Shown here in pieces: positions 9,016 to 22,000 of a stretch of DNA of 64,000 nucleotides. Location: contig CAKKNE010000001.1 of assembly GCA_918797485.1 (NCBI GenBank), positions 1,860,001 to 1,924,000 of the forward strand. The letters run 5' to 3'. Each line of letters opens with the position of its first letter. Positions within the stretch are counted from its first letter, which is position 1. This DNA is from Pelagomonas calceolata (taxonomy: Eukaryota > Sar > Pelagophyceae > Pelagomonadales > Pelagomonadaceae). The position numbers and the translations under genes were made by a program. Below the pieces are notes generated by a model that was given only the letters and a program-made list of their open reading frames with translations, did no database searches and was not told the origin of the DNA.

Positions 9016-9073
9016 GTAATTTTCTTGTGTGTATCTACTGTCCTTGCGTCGCCCGTCGTCGCCTCGTTAACAG

Positions 9074-9094
9074 CTAGCGTCTGTAAGACACTAG
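9074..9094 (-). promoter_or_regulatory. CTAG palindromic promoter element, copy 4
   Basis: Minus-strand reading: CTAGTG, core TCTTACAGA, CGCTAG. It lies 222 bp before the channel start at 9316. Nothing else is seen in the gap 9016-9315. Confidence 0.7.
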
Positions 9095-9315
9095 AGCACC
9101 ATTTCGCTGAGCAAAGCGCCGCGCGTCAATTGCAGACGCACTCCGGTCGCGTGCGCGCTGTGCTCCTGCGGGCCGACAGCGACGCACGTAGCACCGTCGA
9201 GGCTGCCCGGCCGAAGGAGCCCCATCGCAGAAAAGCCAGCCCAGTCTGACGGTGGCAACACGGCAGACCGAGCTCGCCTCTCGCTCGTTAAACACGGCCG
9301 AACCACAAGGAAGCG

Positions 9316-12114
9316 ATGTCGTCGACGCGCAGCGCCACGCCGGACTTCGGCGACAGCGGCGACGACGACGCGCCCGCGAGCCTCGGCCGCCCGCCGCAGC
9401 CGGCGCCACCGCGACAACCAGCGCTCGAGGGCCGCCCGCCCCAGCCCCCGGCGGTATCCGATCACGCCCTCGAGGATGATGGCATCGGGCGAGCCTCGAT
9501 GGAGAGGCGACCCGCACCGGCACCGGCGCCGTCGCCGCGGCACCACGGCCTCACGCACGCCCTGTCCTCGGCGGGCCACGAGTTGGTGCACGGCGCCGAA
9601 AGCGCCGTGCATTTTGTGGATCACGCTGCTCATGATGCCGCCCATGCTTTGGAGGAGGGTGCCCGGAGGACGATGAGCTTGGTGAGACAGGTTTCTAGGA
9701 AGATCATGAGCGAGTCGCTGGAAGACGAGGCGTCGGCGACGAAATTCCACAGAAAACCACCCCCAAGACGACGCGCGCGCGCCTTAAAGGAGGACCAGGT
9801 GCCCTTCCCGCCGCGCGAGAAGAATGCAGGTCGAGTCTGGAACCCGATGGCCCGCCCTTCTTGGGATATTCTTATACTAGGCCTGATCTTCGTGGTCATG
9901 ATCCTGGCGCCCTTCGAGATCACGTTTCTACCGGAGGCGACGGGGTTTACGGGCGGGAGGAGACCTCGCCTCGAACGGCCGCAGACGGGGCTCTTCGTGG
10001 TCAACTTATTCGTCGATTTCTGCTTTCTGATGGATATCTTACTCGCGTTGAACACGGCCTATTTCGACGAGGACACGGGCGAGTGGGTCGTCGAGCACAA
10101 GAAGATCTTTCTTTATTACCTGCGGACGTGGATGGTGCCCGACGTCGTTTCTGTGATCCCTTTCGCCTACTTTCCGACGGGAGAATTGAAGATTTTCAAG
10201 CTCGCGAAGTTATTTCGCTTACTTAAGTTGTTGAGAATACTGAAGCAGCCTCGGATCATGTCTCGACTCTCGAAGCACTGTACGATCCGCGCGGAATTGA
10301 TGACGGTGCTCAAGTACGTCGTCATCGTGCTCTTCCAGATCCACTTTGGGGCCTGCTTACTGCGGTACATCGACGGCGTGCTGCTCATGGATAATTGTGT
10401 GGACAAGGACGGCGACAAGTTGCTGAAAGGGATGCATAAAGACGCGACCCAGAAACAGGTGCTGCGGAACGTCGCCATGAGGTACCCGGGCTTTAGGAGT
10501 GACAAGCCGCACTCGCGCGGCGGCGGGGAGGACGTTTTTTACTGCCCGCCGACCGTATTGGGCTTCTACTGGAAGCAAGGGGTAGCTGCGCAGTACTCCA
10601 TGGCCTTTGCGTGGACGCTGGGCTGCATGCAGGGGGAATTGTGGGGCGAATGTGTGGCCGAGCTATGGCTCAACGTCGCGATGACGATGTCGGGGTGTAT
10701 CGTGCTTAGTTTCTTGGTGGGAGACCTGTGCAACGCCGTGACGAACATGGATCCCGTGCGCAACGACTTTGTGCTGGCCTTCGACTCGTTGAACAACTAT
10801 ATTGAAGAAGTGCGGCCGCCGCCGGCGCTGCGGTATAAGCTGCGGGAGTTCATGTCCATGTCCGAGGTCGTGTTTAGGGAGGACTACCATCGAACATTGC
10901 TAGAAAGGTTGTCTCCTGGTTTATTATCAGTAGTAGCACAACACAATCTCGCGAATATAGTGGTCCAATTACCCTTCTATGTAGATACCCTAAAAAGGGC
11001 CTACCAACTCAAAACGGGCATGCGCTTCATCGTGAACACGCCGGCGGACCCGACCGCACCTCGGAAGGACGGCGAAAGCATCACGAAGCGCTGGGCTACA
11101 CTCGTATATGTGCATCGCAAAGGGTTACTGTTGGATGTCATCTATGACGACAAGCTCGAAGGAATTGATGATGAGGACGACCTGGAGGGTGGTGCTCCTC
11201 CACAGTCGGAGGCCGTGTCGCCCTTGGGTGCTTCGAAACGAGGTACGAGGTTAACCGTACCTATATCGTGGGTCCAGCCCGAGTCCTACGGTTCGAGAGC
11301 GACGCAAGATAGATGTAGTCGCGCTTTATATGAAGAGAACCGGTTTGTGGTCGCGCTGACGTGTCGCTTGACCACCAAACTCTTCATGAAGCGCGACACG
11401 CTGATCCGGAACAACTTGAGCGTGGTTTCAGATATGTACGTCGTGCAGTCCGGGAAAGCGGCCGTCTTCGGGCGGCACTCCGTATCATTACTTACTTTGG
11501 GTTTTCGGGAGGTCAATGACGTCATTGGGGACGATATTTGCACCTTAGTTTGCGGCGACAAGGAGACGCGAAGACGGCACTACACCGCTCGAGCATTATC
11601 TGCTTTACAAGTCTACGTCTTAACGGCCGACGCCTTCCGGGAGGTGCACGAGACGGGCATGTTTGATGAATTTGATGTGGGCATGCGGCGGTATGGGTGC
11701 TACTTACGAATTCAAAGAGCCTTTATCGTCCATGCTCGCGCGCGGCTCCGGGGCGCGACGCACCACCTGCACTGGGGCCGGGCCTACACGTTTTCGGACC
11801 AGCACGGGTCCTCAGAAAACCTCAACGTGCAGGACGAGGACGACGTGGAAGACGAGGCCGTCATATCCGCTCTGAGAGACGTCCACGAGGACATCGGGCG
11901 CTTGCTGCAGGCGCCGGCGTCGGCGCAGAAGCACTTCGCGGACCAGAACCCGGAGCTCGTCGCGTTAGCTCCGAACTTCGCGGACCTCAAACGGAGGGTC
12001 GTGAACGCGCTGGGGCACCACCACCGCCAGGCGGCGCACGCGCAGCGGAACGTGATCTCGAATCTGCAGCGCGAGGAGCAGACGCGGTCGCGGGGCTTCC
12101 AGGCGGCGTTCTAG
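9316..12114 (+). CDS. Voltage-gated channel with cyclic-nucleotide-binding-like domain
   Basis: 932 residues, of the EAG/CNG/HCN type. The N-terminus is Pro/His-rich. S1 is near residue 180 (ILILGLIFVVMILAPFEI), then S2 and S3. S4 is clear: GELKIFKLAKLFRLLKLLR has a Lys/Arg at every third position. S5 follows (VLKYVVIVLFQIHFGACLL). S6 (SGCIVLSFLVGDLCNAV) leads into a C-linker and a degenerate nucleotide-binding-like beta domain (about residues 680-780). The pore loop SMAFAWTLGCMQGE lacks a GYG or GFG filter, so potassium selectivity should not be assumed. Nucleotide binding is also uncertain. Likely a plasma-membrane cation channel. Confidence 0.88.
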   Translation: MSSTRSATPDFGDSGDDDAPASLGRPPQPAPPRQPALEGRPPQPPAVSDHALEDDGIGRASMERRPAPAPAPSPRHHGLTHALSSAGHELVHGAESAVHFVDHAAHDAAHALEEGARRTMSLVRQVSRKIMSESLEDEASATKFHRKPPPRRRARALKEDQVPFPPREKNAGRVWNPMARPSWDILILGLIFVVMILAPFEITFLPEATGFTGGRRPRLERPQTGLFVVNLFVDFCFLMDILLALNTAYFDEDTGEWVVEHKKIFLYYLRTWMVPDVVSVIPFAYFPTGELKIFKLAKLFRLLKLLRILKQPRIMSRLSKHCTIRAELMTVLKYVVIVLFQIHFGACLLRYIDGVLLMDNCVDKDGDKLLKGMHKDATQKQVLRNVAMRYPGFRSDKPHSRGGGEDVFYCPPTVLGFYWKQGVAAQYSMAFAWTLGCMQGELWGECVAELWLNVAMTMSGCIVLSFLVGDLCNAVTNMDPVRNDFVLAFDSLNNYIEEVRPPPALRYKLREFMSMSEVVFREDYHRTLLERLSPGLLSVVAQHNLANIVVQLPFYVDTLKRAYQLKTGMRFIVNTPADPTAPRKDGESITKRWATLVYVHRKGLLLDVIYDDKLEGIDDEDDLEGGAPPQSEAVSPLGASKRGTRLTVPISWVQPESYGSRATQDRCSRALYEENRFVVALTCRLTTKLFMKRDTLIRNNLSVVSDMYVVQSGKAAVFGRHSVSLLTLGFREVNDVIGDDICTLVCGDKETRRRHYTARALSALQVYVLTADAFREVHETGMFDEFDVGMRRYGCYLRIQRAFIVHARARLRGATHHLHWGRAYTFSDQHGSSENLNVQDEDDVEDEAVISALRDVHEDIGRLLQAPASAQKHFADQNPELVALAPNFADLKRRVVNALGHHHRQAAHAQRNVISNLQREEQTRSRGFQAAF

Positions 12115-12135
12115 GGGCCTTGCGTAAAATCCAAT

Positions 12136-12520
12136 TCAGTTACTCGTCCCCACGTAGTCCGGGTGTAGCAATGTAAAGGTCTGCCCCGCAAAGACACCTG
12201 GCGGCACCGTCACGCGGCACGCGCCGCGACCGGGCACGTCCACTGGAAAAACACTCCCCGGCCCGAGGCCCTCCGGGACCTGCACGGTCATCAGCGCGCC
12301 CACGGCCACGTCGTTCGGATTCGCCTCGGTCCGGAGCATCGGCGGCCTGTTATCGACGGAGTGTGCCTGATTGTGGACGCATATGCATCCCGCGTAGGCC
12401 GCGCACCCTATGAGCAGTACGACTAGACCGAACGCGCCGACGACGGCGAGGATGATAGCGATGCTCCGTCGCGACCGACCTATATTCCCGCGAAGTAAAT
12501 TTACAAAGCGATAAAAATGT
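12136..12520 (-). CDS. Single-pass membrane protein, 5' end unresolved
   Basis: The frame ends at 12136 and stays open upstream to about 12783, but no ATG occurs before the membrane helix, so the start is not settled (missing 5' exon or a non-ATG start); the 5' boundary given is arbitrary. Visible parts: a basic stretch RSRRS, a helix IAIILAVVGAFGLVVLLIGC, then a beta-like module MTVQVPEGLGPGSVFPVDVP and VTVPPGVFAGQTFTLLHP. The last two are a tandem VPxGxxxGxxF pattern, which in my recollection recurs in many stramenopile and algal proteins. Function unknown. Confidence 0.4.
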
Positions 12521-12580
12521 GCAGGAACCCGATTTGATCCCCGCGCGCGAGAATCACTAAAACGCCCAAACCAACGCAAG

Positions 12581-12730
12581 ATGATCCTCACAACATGCGC
12601 CGCCTGCGCCGCCCCACTGGCCCACACCGCGCCGCGGTGCGTTAGATGCCATACCAGGTACTGCGACGCACGAGCCGTGCTCCGCGCCCGCGAGACGCCG
12701 CCGCCGCCGCCACCGTCATCGAACGTGTAA
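12581..12730 (+). pseudogene. MYND-finger-like fragment
   Basis: A 49-codon ATG frame holds CAACAAP...RCVRCHTRYC, resembling the first half of a MYND zinc finger (CxxC...CxxCxxxYC). The later Cys/His residues and the HW end are absent, and the frame stops after a Pro/Ser run. It could be a decayed gene, or a first exon whose continuation is not found. It lies between the membrane protein at 12136 and the large channel gene. Confidence 0.3.
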
Positions 12731-13049
12731 TGGTAGCAATACAACAATACTCTGGACAGGGTACTCGCCCGAAGACGATGCAACTACGCGTCGGAAGCAG
12801 AGAAAACCCGTTTTGCCTGTGGTTTTGCCGCACCGCAACGCATCAGTCCCCAGAGCCACTACAGCCCTCCCTAGCCCCCCAAATAACCCTCGGACCCCTC
12901 GACGGGCACCTGACAGAATCGGGTGGTTCGCATCACGCGTTGCAACAGCGCCGTGCGGCAGCGCTCGCTCCGAGGCCGAGGGGCCTGCCCGTTCGAGGCG
13001 CAGGGCATTGTACATAATTGTACATAGGGCTGCCGACGCGCACGTAAGC

Positions 13050-16000
13050 ATGGCGCATCTCCCAGCCATGGACACCATCGCAACCCTCAAGTCCCTCAGC
13101 CCCAAGCGTCGGAGGAAGAAGGACGCCCAAGTGATTGTGGACGCCCCACCCCAAGAGCTGCGTGTCGGGGATGTCGTCTTTCTCGGGGATGGCACGGACG
13201 GCTACCTGGCTTCCGACGCGCTCGGCGCGCGCGTGTCGTTCAAGCGCGGCGAGGGCGGCGGCGTCCCGACCTACAAGCTTGGCTGTCTGTGGCAGCTCTT
13301 CCCCGATTCCGACTATCGGCGGCGGGAACGACTTGTGAGATTAGGTGATGCCTTCGAGCTTCGCAAGGCCCTCAAAGCAGCTGCTGTCCAAGAGAAACAG
13401 GAGTCCGACGCCGTCGTGAAGGACGTCGAGAGCGGTGCTTTGAAGGATACGGCGCAGTACGGCGAGGAGTTTCATATTAGGCACGTGGTTACCGGGCGAT
13501 GGTTACGGGGTGATGGCGAGCCCGCAGAAGGTGGTGGCGGTTGTTTGAGGTTATCTCTAGCCACTGATTTAGAGAGGTCAAAATACTGCCGCTTTCGCAT
13601 CGCGCCGGGCTATCGGGCTCGAGGTCTCGGGACGCCGGTCTTCGACGGCGACGGCGTGCGACTGGAGGCCCAGGCTCTGACGCTGTCGCCGAACCATCCC
13701 GCGAGGCTGCAACCGACGTCCGATAACGAGGCCGCATTGGCTCTTGGTAGTACGCACAACTTGACCGTAACGAGGTTCGCGGAGCGCGCCCCGGGCCAAG
13801 CCGCGACAGGTACGGTCGATGCCCTGCAGTTCGTCCGATTGTTCCATCGAGAAGACGATACGTTGTTAGTGGCCTCGACGAATGCTCGCTTGAAGACCGG
13901 CCCGAAACGAGAACCGTACTTACGGCACATCTCGCGGAGAAAAGAATCCCCGGGCAAAGGGCTGTGGATCCTGGAGTTCGAAGATCCGTTGACGGGCGGA
14001 GCGTTCTCTTTTGAGCGGAAGGTGCGACTCAGGCACGCTTGTAGCGACCGGCATCTGGCTGTGGCCTACGGCGAACGCGGTACGAAGGGCCCGGCGGCAC
14101 CAGAACTAGTGGACCTAAAACAGGACGCCAAGAAAGGCGCTCTCGTGAGATCGCTATTCCGGTTGAAGCCCGTGCGCGACCATGAAGCTTCCAGTGGTTT
14201 TGCCTGCCTCATTACTCATGACGTGAGACCGAAGAGTAGAGATGGCGACCGCACGACGTTGTACCTCAAAGCCTCGGAACCAAAAAAGGACCGATCTCGA
14301 CGCATTGTCTTCGAGGACAACTCGACGGTATCGTTAGGGGCCTCGTTAGGCGCGACTGTCGAAGTACATATTGAAATCGGCCCCGAGGCGTTGACGCTGC
14401 AGGCGTTAAAAGCTGCCAGGACCGCGGTGGAAGAACACACGGAGTTCGTGCGGCGAGTCGGTCGCGACGAGGAGAACGTGGATGATTGCGCGGCGCGGGC
14501 GAAGATCCTCCGAGCGGAGAACGCGCTGCGAGGGGCCCTATCTTGCTTGAGAACCTCAAACGATAATGATTTGGAGGCCTTTGCGAACGCGCAGACGGAG
14601 GAGCAGCACAAAGACGACGATGGGGACGGCGTCGACGACGACGTAGAGCTATCCTTCGAGCACACGGGACCGGTGGACGCCGCCGCGCAGTCCATGACGC
14701 GGGAGGTGAAGCTGATCGATGCTTTGGCGAGAGCGATCGCTTGCGTCAAAACTTCCGGAATCAAGTACCCGCCGGCGCCGGGCGAGCAGCACGACCCGCG
14801 CTTCGGACCTTTGGAGGAGTTCCACCAACTCGCGTATGCCGTCTTAGTCACAAGTGTGAGAGACAACCGGCGCAACGAGACCTACTTCGCGAAAGGTAGA
14901 CTGGTAAAAGAGGAAAACAAACCGGAGGCGGGCGCGTTCATCGACCAGGTCATCGCAGAAGTCAGTGAACCGCTCGGCGCGCCGGAGCTGCTGACGACAC
15001 TTATAGCGAACAATTTGGATCTGACGCACCAGTTGGTGGACAAGAGGATGCTGCACCAGCTGGCCGGGTTTGTAGGTGATCACGGCCCGCGACCGGACTT
15101 GGCCCAAATCCTAGCAGCTACCCTATCGTGCCACGGGAAAGCCATACCGGGCGTGCAGGAGATGGTCGTGTCCACTTTATTCACGAAAGACGTCTCAGAG
15201 TTGTTCCGGAGGACGTTCCTCGAGACTAGTGTCGTGCGAGGTGATACGGCGTTCCGAGCCTGCGAGTGGCCCTGCGCGAAGGTCGACGATCCTCCGGATG
15301 GCTTTCTAGGCTATGAGGAGCTCGAAAGGGGCTGCCCGCCGGTCTGCGTGCGGTGGTTAGGGTCTGCTAGTTATCCTGATGACGCATTGTTCTACGACGC
15401 GCAAACTTTAGGATTGAGGACCGATAGCAACGGCTGGGTCGAACTGCGAGAGCTAACGAGGGAGCTCGACGACAAGATCTACCAGCACGCGCTGCGGGGT
15501 GCCAAAAATGAACCGGCCGCGACCGACCGCATCAATCGGAGGAGACAACTCGCGGCGTACTACGTCGAACAGATCAAGTTGGTGGCGCTATGCTGCCAGG
15601 ACCGATCTTATAATGCCATCGATGTCTTCGAGGGGACTTTTTCGTACGGGTGCTGTCTGTGGGTGCTCGCGGATGACACGTATCCCGATTTGCTACGAGC
15701 TGCTTTCGCTTTCTTGTTGAGAAGCTTACATGTAGACAGATCACCGCATCGGCCTCGATGCGGCTATCCGGTCCTACCGAAACGGGCTTGGGCCGTCGAG
15801 ACGCTCGTCGCACCGCAAACACCGCTGGAACATTTACCTAGGTTTGCGACGAATACAAATAACCCCTCGACGAAGTTCTATCTGTTGAAGGAATTCGTCC
15901 GATCCTATCTAGCTGATCGAGATACGTGTACGTTCAACAATCCAGCAAGAAATGCCCTGACGCTGCAGGTCCTGGAAGTGGTGGACGACTTGGTGGACTT

Positions 16001-19000
16001 CGGCTTCTACGCTACTTCTGATCACTTACGCAAATTACTAGGTCCGTTGTTCAGTGTTTTGGCGAGTGACGACCACCAAGCGAGTGAGGCCCAGCAATCC
16101 AAAACAATTATCCTGAGGATCGTTGGTCGCATATTGGGCATGCTCGGGCAATGCCTCATACAAGCTGCTCTCACCGAATTCCTGGCGATCAGAGACGAGC
16201 CTCAAATAGAGGTAAAGAGAAAACGGCCAAAAACTCCCAAAAAACGCAGGGGCTCCTTGTTTAGATCTCGGAAAATAATTCCCGTGGACGAGGCCGAAGA
16301 TCGACGGTCCTCGCAGGCGGAACGGTTTTTGGCTCTGTTAGATCCGCCGGCGCGCAACGAACGGAGCGACGAGGGGCTGTCAAATGAAGCGATACAACTA
16401 GAATTGCGGTTGCGGAAGTCGAGGGCGTTGGCCGAAGCGGTAGATTTAGCAGCGATGTGCGGCAAGTCCGATAGCGAGTTAGACGAGTTGTTGTTACGAC
16501 TTGCGGGTTCGGGAAGTGACGATTTGTTAAGAGAAGTACTCGCAGTGACGAAAGCGCTTAGATGCCCTACGTCACAGTTGTTGAGAATCATGGAGGATTG
16601 TGTGGTTGTCGACAGCGACGCGGCGCGGACCATTTATCAAACGCTGTCGTCGACGGAGCAGATCGACCCGATAGATACCATACCTCATTTATCAGGCATG
16701 ACCGCCGAGCTCTCGGACCTGGCGCAACGTTCCGAGCAGTGGGTCTTGTTGTCGGATCAACGAGCTTTAATGTTTAGACAGCGGGCGGAAGACATCCTAC
16801 GAACGTTGGGCAGACTCCTAGATCCCTCTTTGACAAATGACAAGCTCAAGACCCACCAGCACATCTTACTTAAATGTGGATTAGCTCCATCAATAATGGA
16901 AGCATTAGAAGTAGAAAAACCACCTGACTTGAGTGATGACGGGAGTCTGAGAGCTTTCCACGAGGCTGCCGGCATTGTTGCCAGTCGTTTACTAGCCCAA
17001 CATCCGGCCGCGCAACGAGCGGTAGTAGATAGATTGGCAGCCTCGATGCTCCAGTTGGTCAAAGACGAGTCGAGACTAGAGCTAAAAAAGACGCCGCGGC
17101 GCGCCTCGAACGATGATCTGCGAGCGCCTAAAGAGAAGAGTGACGACCTGCCCTGGAAGGTCCAGTGGCGCCGGGCGGCGAAGAAAGCCGTGGCTATTAA
17201 GGCGATGGCGGCTGGTCAGTCAGTAGTACACGATGATCACGACGACGCGTTTCGCTTAGCCCAATGCGTCTGCGGGACCTTCGGCGGTAACTCGTTGTTG
17301 TGTGAAGAAAAAGCTTCATTGTTCTTCGAGCCTTTAGTTGGAGTTGTTGAGAGACTACTAGAGGACGGCGGTGGGTCGGCGGAGGTCGCGTGCGTGCAGG
17401 CGTTGCAGGTGCTGGTCTGTCCCGGGCCTAGGAGGGAGGATGTCTGTCGTCGCAATCAGAAGCTGCTGGATACGTCGTTGCTCGCTAGGTTACGTGGTTC
17501 GTCGTCGATCGTCGACGCGGTCGTCGTAGATACTCCTGCGAAGCGTCGAGCGGTTTTGAAAGACCAATTGGTCCACTCGTCGTTGATAGCGTTGTTGGGA
17601 TTGGGCTGTCGGTCGCATAATATGCCCGTGGCCGTCGATGTTGTATCGTTGGTACCCTTCAAGCAACTGCTCTGGGGCTTGTGTTATGGGAATGCTTCGA
17701 CGATCAGATCCTATGTCGACGTGGCCAGGGAAGGGCATTTTGATGATGGGTCCATGCACGCGCACCGGTTGGATCTGTATGATGACGTGTTCTGGGGTAC
17801 TGCTTTGAGGTTGTGTGCGTTAGCGCTACCGGCAGATAGACGGTTAGCTTACGTGCGGACGGCCGACAGTCGAAACCGAGGCGACGCCTGGTTCTCCTCA
17901 CTCACACATAGTGAAGGGCAAGCGTGCACGGTCAATGAAATAGATGATTCGATCGACGACGACCGGCTACCGGCGCAAGCTTTACGCTTAGGTCGACCCA
18001 TACATTTAGTAAGGAACTCCCTACCCAGCGTGCGAAAGGCGGCCCAGGGCGCCGTGAACGCGTTCCTAAGAAGACTACTCACGGCAAGAGAATATAGAGG
18101 CTACCGCGTCTCCGACGTGGCCGCGGCGGCCGGCTCCGACACTGCTTTTTGCTTCTCGGACTTGCTACGACGCCTCATCGACGCGGAGGAGATTGATTTA
18201 GATATGCCCGCTTTGCAGGAAGTGTCGAAGATCGCCCAACATATCAGTATGCACGCGAACGGGTCGGATGATGATGTGTCCGTGAGGGACGGCCCTTGTG
18301 GCTTCGGCTCCGTGCAGAACGAGCGGTTCGCGGCGTCCATGGATCGGTACCGGAACATCCCTCCCCAAGTGACGGAGATTTCTGAGGAGAAGCGTCTGCG
18401 ATGCGTCGACTACGCTCGAATTGTGGGCAATCACGATTCCGTGGCGGCGGCCGTCATCGCTGAGGAAAGATCTCTGGTGCGGGCCTACCGCCACGTCGGA
18501 GATATTAGGGATGAAGCCGAATTCCTACAAAGACTTACGGAAGAGGACTGGGAGGTTTCTGATCAGAAATACAGGCGCCCGGGCGACCCGAGAAGTTTCC
18601 ACGACTTGCGAGACGTCGCCCTGGTCCACTTCCCCGAATATTTGATCGATGACGACCCGGACCACTGGAACCGGTTGCAGACGCGACTGTTTGCGTTTGC
18701 AGCTCGACAGTATCAAAAACGGGGCACCGGCGAGAAGTCTGGAGCTCGCGCTTTAATCTTCGACATGCTCTTTGCGCACTTGTGTGAATTGAGAGCGTAT
18801 ACCTGGGCGGCGCGCGACGCGGCGCTCCAAAAGGCCGCGGCCGATCTACAACGGAGGAAGGCCCACAAGGAGTTCGCGCGGTTAAGTGCGGCGCGGAACG
18901 CGTCGTCGGCTCTGAGGATCGTTAATAGCGCCCCGGTCGAGGTCTGCCTGATTTTAATTGTTATTGCCTCCTTCTTAGCTGTTTATGTGGGAGGCAAAGC

Positions 19001-22000
19001 GTATCAGAGAAGTTATGTTGCGCAATTGGCCGTCGGGGTGTCCGTGTCCATTATTTTTTCTCTAGAATTATTATTCAGAGTTGCCGCCCACACGGCCATC
19101 GCCAAATCATTAACAAGAGGTCTCGACGAGTGTTTTAAAGATCCTATCCGGTACATCGACCTGTTGTGTATTGTGTTGGAGCTCGTCGACTTATTGTCGT
19201 TGATAAGTACAAAGGAAAACAGTGGAAGTGGGTTCCGCGGGGCCTGGCTCCGGCTCGTGAAGGTCTTCCGGTTTTTTAAATTTTTAAAAGCGTTGAAGGC
19301 CGTCCGCTTGACGCGATTACTACGGTCGGAGGCCGTGCGCGAGGTGCTCTACAATTTCTATTTGTTCCTCCAGGCGGCGTTCGGCGTCGTCGACGTGATC
19401 CAGGATCATAGCAGCGCGATGACGCGCGCGACGCATCTGCGGGAGAAGCGCACGGCTTTTAGGGATGCGCAGGCGGCCCTGCTCGACGATAGCCCTGGGC
19501 AGTCCGGCGCGCAGGTGCTCATGAGCGTATTACTCGCGAAGCCCTCGGGGCTGCGGACCGCGGCCCTTAGGTTAGCGACGGGTATCGTCGTGGACGCGAA
19601 TAGAACGGCACAAGCGTGGTTCACGGAACGGCTCAAGGATGGAGAAGTCCTACGCGTAGCAGCAGATGAATTCCGAGCGACGTGCAATCACTTAGAGAGG
19701 CACCATCGGCGACGCCGGGCGGGCCAGCACACGGCGTTGGACGAGGAATTATTAAGGGGCTGTGCCTGGACGGTCAAGTTCATCACTTCCCTATTAGTCG
19801 GCCAGCACGGCCCGATGCAGGAGCTGTGCACGCGGCAGGCGTCGATGCTGGCCGCGGTCAACATTTTGCAGGAGCTCGAGCATTTACTCCAAGCCTTGGC
19901 CGATAGCACGTCCGACGACCCGCGTTTATTTTCGTCGCAGCAGTCCTCGGTAGAAAAGTTTCTCGTGGTCGGCGTCATGGAGTGCGTCGCGGCGTCGATG
20001 GACGGCGCCAACGCCGCGAATCAAGCGTTCGTCGCGGCTTCTGGTGTTCCTGACTTGCTGGCGGCCTTCTTAGCCCTACCTATAAATGATGTGATCGGCG
20101 AGGATCATTTAACGGAGATCGCCGCGTATTTGGGGAGGCGGGCGGCCATCGCGACCTTGGATAGCATGGTCGAGGGCTTATCTTTACGAAGCCCGCAAGT
20201 CCAATCATTACGAACGCGGCTCCCGAAGGGCCTGCTGAGTCGCATATTGAATGAATGCGCACCGGTCCATCGGAAGGTGCGCACACCTCGGGCCCAGCCG
20301 CCCTTCGACTACTTCATTGAAAGTGGTGATTTATCATCACCGGAAGCTTTGGAACGGCTCCACAATGAAAAATTAGAGGCCGTCGCCGACCTTGTCGTAA
20401 GGGCTCATGCTTTACGGGTTAAATTGTGGCACTTTGGGGTTTCTGATGGGCCTTTCTCGAATCTGTTGGGGGAGGTCGACGTGCGGTGGCGGGGACGAGT
20501 AGAACGAGTCTTCTTCGAGCTGCCGGAGTGGAGCGGTTCATTAACAACCGTAGCTAGGCAGCGCTTCGAGCAGAACGTGGACTTGACGAGCGCGGAGACG
20601 CGGATGCGGCAGCTCTTCGAGGACGGCGAGGGGATCATAAGGGAGGCGCGGTACCTGTACCGGATCGAGGAGTTGTCGAAGGTCTTCCAGATCGTGAACA
20701 AGAGGTACATTCCCCTGAAATATCGCTTGTACTTCCTGGCGTTGATCTTAAATCTCCACATGATGCTCTCGTCCACGGGCGACGGTGCCATCACCTGGGC
20801 CAATTCTGAGGAAAGAGGCAATAGCACGGCGGCTCTTTGTTTAGCCATCCCCACGCTGCTGGGCTACGGCGCCATGTGCGCGTACACGTTCATCTGCAAA
20901 TTTAAGACGACGGTCGACACGCACGTCGCAAGGACCTTGGAGGAGCGCGCCAACGCTCATGGGTTTGATGAGCGAGTAGAGGACCAGTTCTCCGCTCTGT
21001 TGTTAGGTAGCGCGACCCTCGCCAAGACCCAGCTCAAGTCGGCGATCGGCTTCACGACTGATGTTACTAAGACCATACAAGACACCGCCAAAAATGTCCT
21101 CGCTGACGATGACGACTCCACCGCGAATAGCTCGGCCAAGTGGGTCAACGACATGCTGGGGGAAGATAAAAATATGTTCAAAACTTCGTCGAGTGATGAC
21201 AATAATGTATATGAGCGCATGTCGTGGTGGGAGCCGTGTCTCGCGTATGGTCTCGGGATTGTGGTGTATGGTCTGAAGTTCGGCTGGAGCCTGACCATGG
21301 TATGGGGCACTTTAGTTTTAGTTGGCTTGTGCCTACCGGGAGCTTTCCGGAAAGCTAGAGATGATCCCTATACTACTTTTGATTTGATCGCGATTGCCGC
21401 TTACGATGCTATTACGCAGGATTTAGGTGTATGTGGTAATCTCGTATGTGTGGCTGTCGCGCTGATGGGCTTCAAGTGGCAGTACGTCTGGATCTTGCTA
21501 CTGTTAGATATTTTACTCATTTCTGATGATCTGCAAAATGTGCTCATGTCCGTCTGGATCCCGAAGGCGCAGCTGGTACTGGCGTTCTACTTCACGCTCG
21601 TCAGTATTGGGATATTGTCGGTGATGACGTTCTTCGTCGCCCAACAAGATTCAACAGGAACGATGAGCGACACGCACGACTGGAGTGGAGAAAATTCAGG
21701 AGGCGTCGGTCCGTTACCTGCTCCGGCGCACGTCGATGATGTTTATGATGATGAATATCATCATAACTTTGTGTGTCGTACTCCTTGGACTTGTTTCCTG
21801 AGAGATGTGTACATTGGCTTGATCGACGGGCAATTATTCACGGCGACGCTAGCGATGGAATATGGGGATGACCTCGACCCGTCGGACGCGATGAAGCGGA
21901 AGAATAACCTGGCGCGGATCTTCATACAATTGGTGTTTTTTATAGTGGTTACGTTATTACTGATCAACGTGTTTACGGGTATCATCCTCGATACGTTTTC

